This document shows positions 26,801 through 38,800 of a stretch of 64,000 nucleotides of DNA, in pieces; within the stretch, counting starts at the first letter, position 1, and every line of letters starts with the position of its first letter. The position numbers were made by a program, and so were the translations under genes. The notes under the pieces are model-generated. The model was not told where the DNA came from and did no database searches. It saw only the letters and a list, made by a program, of their open reading frames with translations. This DNA comes from Bedellia somnulentella. Lineage: Eukaryota > Arthropoda > Insecta > Lepidoptera > Bedelliidae. The stretch is from assembly GCA_963576735.1 (NCBI GenBank), contig OY755186.1, positions 12,263,970 to 12,327,969 on the forward strand. The letters run 5' to 3'.

Positions 26801-29800
26801 GGCGCCCTAATCCAGTTTTATACTCGCAAGGGTTAAAAATTCGACTATCAAGAAAACAAATTGAATATCGACATTTTGAATGACGACGATAGCACTTTTG
26901 AAAGTCACAGTACATATTGAATGTTGTTTATATTACTATGTTTTTTTAGTATTATTTTGTCGAATGCATGTCTTTCAATTTGGGGAAATAACTTTTATTT
27001 ATTTATTCGGCACACAAACTTCTGAAATAATGCTATCATAAAATTAAATTTTATTTTTTTATTTTACCAATACTTGTGCATTGTTCACCGAAATAAAATA
27101 AGTGTTTTTAAATTGTATAACTTTTGTTTACTTTTGAAATTCGATTCTTTGATTTTATATCCCCAACGGCACCTACAACGAGACAGAGCTTCTCAAACAC
27201 ATTGTCACATAATCATCACTTTCAAATGATACGCACATCTGTTTGTTTATTTTCGCAAGTAACAATCCGAGCTACGAGGGGTTCTACTCAGAGTTTCGAA
27301 TTTCGAGTTGCACGGTAGTCGTACTGTGCCACACATGTTAATTAACTTTCGTAAACAAACGTTCACGGTGCATTCTTAGTTTTACTATTGCTTAAGTTAA
27401 AATTGAATGCTAAGTCAGAGTGCATTCTATGCCATAATTGCTCGGATTATGTTACTTATGTTGTTCTTGCTTCTGAGAAAGCATGTTCGAATATTTAATG
27501 AAACATAGTTTAAATAATTAGTAACAATATGTTATAAACAATTACTTTGCAAATTTTTATTTACCTTAAATTTTCGACACATACACGTTTGCTTTACAAT
27601 ATCACTTTGACAGAGATCGTAAATTTTGTAAAGCAAGCATATTAGTAAGAAGCGTGTGATATATTGCCAGGTAGTCGTCCTATCTTAGCTGCAGCCGAAG
27701 TTACTGCAGACGCGTGACACGAATTCTAGAGCGGTACTACACAAACGGCGCACACCGAAATCATTTGGGGATGGGAACATGACATCCGTCATTTACCAGC
27801 GTCGGTCGTCAAGCTGCTATAGGAGTTGCAGTTTGAATAACTGTGGTTTATTGTGCGAGCATAACGCCTCTGCCGTCTAAGCTACATTGCTACATATAAT
27901 TTTAAATTTATTCTGCAAGTTGGTCGATTCAATAAAGTCTATTTGCAACTTTAATGTTTTTTATTATCCATGGAACATCAATACTGGATAAATGATAGTC
28001 TGCTCGAAAATTCTGCCTCTAAAACAATTTACTTTGAACCAACAATTTTAAAACTGATTGACGTGACTGAACGAACCACAACGGTAAAAACTGATACCCA
28101 AATGTAGATTAGAACTTGGAAGTACTTTTTGCTGTTTTTGGTTTCTACTTTTACTAAAATTATAGAGAAGAATGCAGACGCAGTTACACTTTTCTACATT
28201 TGAAGCAATCTATCAGAATACAAATTATCTATATATATAAAAGAAAGTCGTGTTAGTTACACTTTTTATAACTCACGAACAACTGAACCGATTAAGCTGA
28301 AAATTGATTGGGAGGTAGCTGAGAACCAGGAAAAGGACATAGGATATATAATCACGCTAAATACCGTAGGGTGTAAGCAGTAAAAATATTTAACACCATC
28401 GTGCGAAGCCGGGGCGGACCACTTGTTTTTTATATATATAAGAAAATGTAGTATGTTCTTTGATTTATTTAGATGTGTATTTTAAAATAAGACATTGGTA
28501 GACATCAGAATATCGGAATGAAACCTTCTAAATATGGGACTTTTTGGTAGCATCAGTTATATAATAAATACTACGATGCCAGACAAAGTGTCTTCAATTG
28601 TGACACTTCTAAGGACCTACTTAGTCCATGAAATTTTGGCATCTACTGTATTTTTGGCACAATTTACCTACTCCGTAATTTTAACAAATCCCAATAACTG
28701 CCGTTCGATAGAGTCAAACCCTACAAACTACTCAAACGCTAGTACAGCATTAAAATTTAACAACCACTCGCTGTCCAAATGAAAAAATAGAGTAACTTCC
28801 TATAGAAGTGGCACATCAAAGGCAACGAGACCTTTGAACCTGAGCCCCGCCCACCGCCGGCCACTATGAAACGTCATACGCCGGAAACATTCGAAAAATA
28901 CGCGGTAAAACGTTTCCTTAATTACTTAATTGACAGAACAGCCGCCACGACATTTTGGAAACTCTATACAATGTAATCAACATTTCTTTTTGGATCACTT
29001 TACGTATTTCAGTTTGAGACTGCGAGCTTTGAAGCAGTTTTGATGTAGATTGTAGAGCAATAGAAGCAGCCATCCATTATATGTACTACATATTAGATAG
29101 CACAACTCTTTTTAACATACATACATATACTCACGCCATTAGTTCCCATTGGGGTAGGCAGAGACTATTGATCGCCACTTCGCACGATCCTGACAAACCT
29201 CTCTAGCTTCGTTTACGTCCATCAATCTTTTCGTACATGCTCTTTTATTCTTCATACTTCGGACGCCAGCCTTTTTGAGCACACTCTCAATTTGGTCCAA
29301 GTGTGTTCTCCGTGGTCGTCCACATCCACACTAGCTCTATAGATCCCTTTTACCAATTTTCTATCATCCATCCTCTCTATGTGCCCAAACCACCTCAACA
29401 TTCCTTTTTCTATCTTTCTTACAATATCATCTTTCACACCACACTTTTCACGAATAACACTATTTCTCACTCGGTCACACAATCTAACATTACAATTTTT
29501 TCTGAGGGACCTCATCTCTACTGCATTCACTCTGCTCTCATGCTTCTTCTGCCACACCCAACATTCGCTTCCATACATAAGCGTAGGAACAAGAACAGCA
29601 TCATGCACAGCCATTCGGGCCTTTTCAGACACCGATTGACAGGTCATTAGGCTATTCATTGCTCCATTTACCGCATTACCCTTTTTCACTCTTCTTTCAA
29701 TATCTTCATCACATTTTCCATCCCTTGTAAACAAACTTCCCAGATATACAAACTCCTTCACCTGTTCCACATCCTTACCATCAATCGCAATCACGCATTC

Positions 29801-32800
29801 TGTCACATCTTCCTGTCTCTCAAAAACCATCGTTTTGGTCTTATCCACATTCACCCTCATTCCCTTTCTTACAAAAGACTCACATGCAATATTCATCATC
29901 TCTTGCAACTCTTCTGTCGACGATGCAAGTAGCACTTGATTGTCAGCATACAAGAGGCATTTAATGATGAATCCACTCATTCTTAGTCCATAATCACTTT
30001 CACGCAACTCTGTCAAGCAGTCATCCATGAACAAATTGAAGAGCCACGGAGAAGCTACACATCCCTGTCGGACACCCCTAGAGATTCCGAACCAGTCAGT
30101 GTTTTCCCCGTTTACTCTTACACATGCACTAGAATCCTCATAGAGTGATACTAATGCACGTATAAGTTGACTCCCCAAACCGAACTTGGATAACACCTCC
30201 CATAAACACTTTCTTACCACCCTATCATACGCCTTCTCTAAATCAATGAAGGAGCAATACACCTTTTGGTTCTTAGCTAAGAACTTTTCGGTGATGCTCC
30301 TTAGAGAGAAGATTTGATCCATACATCCCATTCCTTTCCTAAATCCCGCTTGCACATCCCATATTTTCTCATCAGTTTCATTCATCACTCTTTCAATCAG
30401 TACCTTAGCATACAATTTACCAACAATGCTGAGTAAGCTGATGCCGCGGTAGTTTTTAGCCTCTTGGTGTGACCCCTTTCCTTTATATAGAGGCATAATC
30501 ACCGCCTTGCACCAGCCTCGTGGAACTTTACCACTCGACCAGCATTTTTGGAAAAGGAAGTACAACCAGGAAGCCACCAACCCTTTACCAGCCCTCAGCA
30601 TTTCGATAGTAATCCTATCATACCCTGCCGCCTTCCCTAAGATTCATACTTTTCATTGCTTTGATTATTTCTTCCATACTAATCTCGCTGTCACTAAATT
30701 CACCCATCTCCCCGTTCCAATCAACATTACTGTCGATTGGCGAAGAAATGGATGCATCCTCTTTCTCAAACAGTCCCTCAAAATAATTCTTCCATACCCG
30801 TTTCATGCTACTTTCATCCGTCGCCAATTCACCCTGTTCATCTCTTATTACACTCACTCTCGTGTTTTGGGAAACTCCCTTTTCTTTCCGGATATACTTC
30901 CAGAATAACTTTTGGTTATTCCGGAAATTATCAGAAAGTTTCCTCTCACACCACTCTTGCAAATCCCGCTTTTTCTTTTCTATTTTCTTCTTTACCTCAT
31001 TCTTAACTCTCTTATATTCATCTTCACTTTTCTGCACTACATCGTCAGTTACACTCGCATCCATCCGTTTACTAGCTTTTTAACCGACTTCAAAAAAAGG
31101 AGTGTTCTCAATTCGACCGATATATATTATTTTTTTTTATGTTTGTTCGCCGATTACTTTGCCATTTATGAACCGATTTTGATTATTATTTTTTTATTCG
31201 AAAGAAGATACTCCCGGATTGGTACCATGATGAGGATATCAGGGTCTGATGATGGGATCCTGGAGAAATCGAGGGGAACCCTCAAATTTTATAGGCAAAT
31301 GTACCGCGTTTTACATATTTTCTGAACTTATATTGGCATTTGCTTCTGAAAATCATATTGTTATGCTGCTGAGCTGATGATAGAAGGTGTGGATCCTCAA
31401 TCACTAGGTATTAGGAAACAGTTCTTTCCACATTATATATAGATTTATACTCCTCTTCGTAGCTTTTATGAAGAGAAGTACAGGTTCACTAAACATTTCT
31501 TTTGTTATGTTATACCGAGAAAGAACCATGAGACCAGGATCTGATGATGGCATCCCAGGAAATCGAGGGGACTGTCGAAACTCACAATTATGTGACAGTG
31601 TATTTGTTCAAAACGCCGATAGGCCTGCCCTGTATAACGTGAGAACACTGCCTAATAAATCGTGGGTACTCTGAACAACAGGTGACAATGTCACGTAATA
31701 TTCAGAAGTATTACTACCTCTGCTAACCCCTTCAGGGATATTCGGCGTGAGCGTTTGAGCCTTTCTTGAGATGTAGAATTGAAGACCATCGCCTTTCGAA
31801 GGATTTTAAGAACAATGTAAGGTTTCATATGGTTGAGCCTATTTTAATATCGTAATATAATAGAAATACCGGAAATACGAAGAATAATACAGTAACTGTC
31901 GCTTCCTCATCCGAGAGGCATCTTTGCCAGGTCTACCCATCTCTAAAACTCGTAAAATAAAATAATTTTTAACAAAAAGAAAACCGACTTCATAGAAAAA
32001 CAACCGAAAATAAACAATCTAGTACTAAAAAGTACAAAATAAGTTTTTTTAATTGAATATGAGTACTGTGATTGATACCTTAGCAATTTCTTTATTCCAC
32101 ACGCGTCAGTTCAACCTACCTAAATATTACAATTCTCTTAAATTAATTTTTGAGTCGGTGCCAGACAAACAAAAGTAAATTCACCCTGCTATCTATCTCT
32201 GATTATTACAATCTAAACAATATATATCTATCGCCTAACGTTTTAAATGATAATACGTACAAAAATCAATTTACCCTACAACTACAAGGTACCCTACATT
32301 TTACATGTATATGAAGTGCGAAATACACACTTCTTATTATCAATTATCATCGAGGCTGGCACCGGCTCACAAATTAATTTAAGAGAATTTTAAGATTCAG
32401 GTAAGTTGAACTGACGCGTGTGGAGTAAAGAAATTGCTAAGGTATCGATCACAGTACTCATATTCAATTAAAAAAACTTATTTCGTACTTTTTAGTACTA
32501 GATTGTTTATTTTCGGTTGTTTTTCTATGAAGTCGGTTTTTACTTCGTGTAGTTGCTATAAGATTGATCAATGGTGTTGATTGATGGTTCGTGGTTTTTA
32601 AGAAATGCGGTGAGCAACCAACAATCCTTTAGAACATCTTAGATTAACGTATCACTCAGTGAATGATGTACTATTTGCACTAGTGTATTTGTTTGCGATT
32701 ATGCAAAACACCTAGTGGATACAATTGAAAAATAAACACTTCATATAACACTAGTGGATCACGGTAGTGTTATAATTTAATTATACGCGTGATGATCCAT

Positions 32801-35800
32801 ATGTGTATCTTTCAAAACACCACCACTTAGATCACCATTAGAAAAAAATGTTTTGGGAAAATACATATCCTATATCCGTCTCCTAAATCTAAGCTTAAGC
32901 TAGTTTTCAACCAAATCGATTTAATCGTTGGTGAGTTATAAAAGTGTAGCTAACACAACTTTCATTATATTTAAATACATAGATTTATAGACAACTAATA
33001 CACACTTAGAGATATACATATTTAATTTAACAATAATAACTTCAAATATTAATTACACAACTTTGATATATTTCATATTCATCGAAAACTGAAACCCACT
33101 GTGCCAGTAAACCAATATCAAACAATATAACAAACAAACGAACAAGATATTTATCTCCAATTCCACATTATCATCCATTATGTTCGTTGCATAACGAAGC
33201 ACATCTCTTTCGCCACAGTAATACTGGGGTGTCAAGTTTTTCGCAGCCCATCAGCTGTCTCGTGAGCCATTCACCACTCAATAGATACGTCTGCTAAATG
33301 AAACGTGGTAACTCACATTCTGAAACTCGCACGTGATTTACGATGCTTATACACCAAATACGGGAACGGTAGTTTATTCCGCAAAGGTTGGGTGGGACAA
33401 TTCTAGAAAAAAATATACTATAGATTAGATTAGAATATTGATTTATCACATTTATTTGTTTGTTACCGTGCATTTTTCTTGCTATTGTTTTATTAATTAG
33501 TTTAATTTCTTTCTTAGTTAAGCCTTCTGTTTCTCCTTTGTTTTCGGTGTTCTTTATTTTTATGCATATGTGGGAGCTTGTTATTGGCTTATTTCTGCCT
33601 ATATAATAATTTCATATTGTAAATTTAGCTGTAAGCTAATAAAATAAAATTAATTAATTAATTAAATTACGTGTGTCCAAACAAACTGGTGATCTATATT
33701 TGAGACTGGGCTACCGACCTGACTTATATAATTAAATCAATGCATATTATTATATATTAAACTGATGAAGAAATTGAAAACATACATACATATACTACCG
33801 GCTATAAATCCCTAGAAGGGATAGCCAGAGCTAAAGAATTAGAAATTCCTCAGCCACTTTTGGAAAGTTGTGTGGAGAAAAAGTGGTAAAATAAAGGTTG
33901 TTGGTGATGGGTCTCCAACTGCATCGCCCGAAAATCCCTTAATAGCCCCAATACCGTTAGTAATTCGGTATATCAAGAGGTCACTTATTATTATTATGAA
34001 TTAATTAGGCATACATGATCCTGAAATGATTGACCAAAGTAAGTTATAAAGCACAAGCTTTCTATAAAAGAATTAAATGGTTTATCGTTTTAAATAAAAA
34101 AATGGTTTCATAGGAGAAGTATTTTTAACGAAAATCATTTAAAAGTTCTGCATAAACTCTTTCTAATAATTTAAACCACAAATTTATTTCGTAATTTAAC
34201 AGTATTCATTTCGTATAAAATTTTAAAAAGAAATATTGGGAATTGAGGCCCTACAAATAACATCGAGAAAGCTTAAAATAGTAGTAGTTTGTAAAAGCTC
34301 TTTTTGTAGTAGAAAAGATTAATGTTTGTAAACAACCTTTTAAAAATAACAATCTAGATTTGATCTTTCTTGCTCTCAACATTAAGGATTTTTAAATTAC
34401 AATTACAAGATATTACAAAAACAATGATTTTGGATAAGTAATAAGTATAAAATAGTATAAAACCAACTTAACAAAAATATATTGTTAACTTGGTTTTTTA
34501 TATTTAATATGGTGTTAGTTATTAATTTACTTTTCTGGTATTTTTTTCTCTCGTTTATATATTTGCCACAAATGCCGAATAAACTGTAGCAACGCGCTGT
34601 CAGTACACAATGACGCGCACTACATAGAAACGCTGACAGTGCAAGAAGAATCACATTCCACAGAAACACGTAACGAAGCAATATACGTCACACGCGTCAT
34701 CAAGATTCTCCATACAAATCGTACATCGCGCAATCGAAGTTTCTAAAACATTTAGTATATATACAAGTTCCAACTTAATACAGTTGGACCGCGGTCCCCA
34801 GGCATACCACCGCCTGGCGGAAGATCTTCCCTTTTCCTCCACATTGGTGACCACCGACTACAGAACACGATGGCGTCCTTCTAAGCACAAGGAGTCATTT
34901 GGATTGGCCAGACAAGTACGAGCAGAAAAAGGATATCAAAGGACTGCAGACAAAGCGCTTCGAATCCACGGCTCAAGAGACAGGACTCGCAGCACGGCAG
35001 CAATGGGACAAGCAACGGGGCACCCACACCGTGGCTGTTGGAGTCAGCATTGAGGTTCCGGCACACATGGCCGTCGAGCATACACACACTGGCACGAAGA
35101 TATGGAGTCAAAATTTCCTGTTTGAGGGGGAGTAATGTAGCGACGCGCTGTCAGTACACAATGACGCGTACTACATAGAAACGCTGACAGTGCAAGAAGA
35201 ATCACATTCCACAGCAACACGTAACGAAGCAATATACGTCACACTCGTCATCAAGACTCGCCATACAAATCGTACATCGCGCAATCGAAGTTTCTAAAAC
35301 ATTTACTATATATACAAGTTCCAACTTAATACAGTTGGACCGCGGTCCCCAGGCATACCACCGCCTGGCGGAAGATCTTCCCTTTTCCTCCACAAAACTG
35401 CAATAAATTCTTAACAATGGTTACAATGGTACAGGCCAGCAGTGGTTGTAGATGTAGAGCACCTGTACATTGAGTCGATATTAACAAGATTTGTTGTGTA
35501 GAATAGTACTATTCCATTTCTTCCGGTGGGTGTACGTAAGAGGCGACTAACGGTGTTGGGGCTTTTAAGGGATTTTTGGGCGATGCGGTTGGAGACCCAT
35601 CACCAACAACCTTTATTTTGCCATCTTTTCCTCACACACATTTCCAAAAGTGGCTGAGAAATTTCTAATTCCTTAGCTCTGGCTACCCCTTCTAGGGATT
35701 TATAGCCGTGAGAATATGTATGTATGTATTAACAATTTAAAGATACCAACCAACCCATTTAATAGGAGAAAAATTTGACAGAAAGGAAATTAGGCGTATT

Positions 35801-38800
35801 CATAAGACTTAAGAAAAATTTCATGTATTATTTGCCTTTTATATCTAACCAACCCTATCATAAAATGGTTCCATATAACATATTTAATAAGACAATTCCT
35901 CATTAAGTGGCAGCGTAATGAAAAAGCAAGTTCTCCTAAAAGCATGAACGGGTTTTGTCATTAAGCCGTAGTACAGTGATAAGTACAGGCCACTGGCTGA
36001 GGCCGGCGGGTGTAGAGCACCTCTTCATTAAGTCGATATTAAGAGAACAATCAACCCATCCTACAGAAGATATAATGTGACCAATCGTAAATTAGGCGCT
36101 ATCAAAAAGACTTGCCGTGTAGTGCCGGCTTAGAATGTCGCTACCCCTTCCTACCCACGGGTGTCGTAAGAAGCGACTAAGGGTACTGGGGCTTTTTATT
36201 GGATTTTTGGGGATGCGGTTGGAGAGCCATCCCCAAAACCTTTATTTTACTATCTTTTCCCCACACAACTTCCAAAAGTGGCTGAGGAATTTTTAATTCC
36301 TTGGCTCTGGCTACCCCTTCTAGGGAATTACAGCCGTGAGTATATGTATGTATGCAAAAAGACTTAAATAAAATTTCGTTGCAATATCATAATAACTGAT
36401 TTGCAATAAATATGATGTACTTTTCATCTAATCAACCCTTTCATAAAACAGCCAATTATCCATATTCCTCCCTTATAAAAAATGACATAATTCCTACACT
36501 AAATGGCAGTATGATGAAAACGCACACTCTCCTAAAAGCATAAACGGGTCAAGATGTGATAAGTACAGACCATTACCAACCAACCCACGTAATAAAAGAA
36601 GTAATGTACAAATGTAATGTAGGCGTTATTAAAATAAAATAAATCTCTTAAATTATTAACAGATTAAAAAATACACATTTAATATATTTCGTTCAACAAT
36701 TCCTCACTAAATGGCAGCATAATGAAAATGCACGTTCTCCGTGTCTTGTCATTAAAGCGTAGTACAATGATAAGTACAGGCCAGAGTGTGTAGAGCACCT
36801 CTTCATTAAGTCATTACACAAAGCCCCGAGTACGAGCCGTCTCACTCCAACTAATATTGAATTCACTAACTATTTACCCCTTCGAGGTATGCTGTCTATT
36901 AAAGCGACATCGTTGAATTCCTGCGATATTGATTTCACTTTGAACTATTCTTTTGAAGCATACCTTATAGTTAGGTTATATTAATAAAAGTAAGTAAAGT
37001 GCGAGTCGATATAGGTATAATAAAGATATCGAATGGTCATATTATAGGCATGTCAAATTTCTCGACGTCGTTTTTAAACCATGGGTTTGACGAAAATATA
37101 ATCTTTTTAATTTGGTTCATGCATCGGAAGTTCCTCTTTATTATTATTTTTGTTGAGTTCTAAAATATTAACTTTTTATAGTCTACATGTGCATCTAACT
37201 ATCAATTACAACTACGTGGACAGTAGTATCGGAAAAAAATAAATAAGAAATAGTAAAAAATATAAATACAAGGATTTTTGCCATTCGGCTAAGAAACACT
37301 ATAAACGTGATTGAATAATATCGTTTTCGGAATATACGTGCAAAATGCTGTCATAGACTATGTTAGTGGTAAAAGTTTTGGCAAATTTAATTAAAATAGC
37401 TCGCATTATGTAGTCTCTACAGTTCTAATAGGCTGACTGACCTATTTTCTAATCAAGTATATTTATAATAAAGGCGCAAATAAAAAAGGTACATTAAACT
37501 AGGTTCAAAAACTATTACCATCCCACATAGATGAATAATTAAGTAATGAGTGCTTTTACCCATGGAGTTAAATTAATGTCAATGAGGGGCACTGGTATGG
37601 GGTTAAATGCGCTTAATGAGTGGAACAACAAGGCATGCTTTATTTAGACTGTCCTGTCACTTATAACGTTCGATATGATACCAATCTTGTTGTAACCCCT
37701 ACTAAATATGCATTTATCAAACAATTAAATGAAACTTAAGTGTAATGTTTTATATAGATAATTAAAAAGTATAATATATGTTTATTTATTTTCTCCACTA
37801 TTTACAAAAAGAAAAACATATTTGAAGTTATACGTTCAGAGAAGATCTAGTGCTTGAAATGGGTTATTTACCTTAGGTGCATGACTACTACAGGTTATTG
37901 GCGTTTGCATGCTAAAAATCGCCAATAGGGGGAGCCAGAGCTTCAGAATCAACAGATTCTTGTCCACTGTAGACATGCTTATAAAATAAAGAGTATCGGT
38001 AATGGGTCTCTATTCGAATCCCCTTACAAACACTACAAGCCTAAGCCTTCCTATAATAGTTTTTAAACCTAGGTAAGGTTCCTAACACAAACAAATATCA
38101 AAACTTAGGTGTAAATATTTTCGGAAGATGTGTGACGCGTGTTTATTTTGTATGACACGCTTACAGATAATACATGAAACACTTTTAGAAAATAAAAAGT
38201 ATTCACGTCGGCTAGAGGAAGCGCGAAGATCCGCCCTCGAGCCCCTAACGAGACGGAATTAAATCCGAATGTATCGGTATTCGGTTACCAATGTCCTGCG
38301 TGTTTTAATAATCATCACAGTTTTATTCGAGAAGCGCGCCTTCTCGGAAACAACTTGTCGTCTGCGTTCGGTCTGTGACACGGGTTTTGATTCGACGTTT
38401 CCGATCTTCACCGAATACACTTGATGCATTGCGAGTGTGTTATTGAGAAATATTTTAGAGTGTGTGGTTAAATTGTTATTTTTTTATTTTAATGTAATTT
38501 AACGACAACATAGTTGATCGAAAATTATACTGAGCTGAATGTAAAAGAATCTTTTGTATTTTAAAATACTAGTACTCAACTCAACTTAACACAAACTTTA
38601 GGCCGTATACCCCTGTATGAGATAGCAGAGTTAGAAATACTTCTAAGAGTAAGCCTATCGCTGTTTTGTACGAATACTCAGCCATGTGGGTTGCTTCACA
38701 ATATTTTTCCTAACTGTTAGCTACTTAAAAACTCAACTTCCAACTACTATAACATGACTTCTAATTGTACCGAAACATAAATTCCTATGTAAAAGCCTCT

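Larger units (their letters stand above)
35428..36815. repeat. Tandem array of about 3 diverged units, invaded by SINEs
   Basis: GATAAGTACAGGCC, TGTAGAGCACCT and TCATTAAGTCGATATTAA recur near 35430-35480, 35975-36045, 36555 and 36750-36810, with AACGGGTT, TGGCAGCATAATGAAAA and CCAACCAACCC between them. Without the inserted SINEs the unit is roughly 350-400 bp. No coding sense. Confidence 0.65.

Noticed and set aside
29303..31325. Plus-strand open frames of 80-140 codons opposite LINE A
   Set aside because: They mirror the reverse transcriptase coding strand and show no motif of their own.
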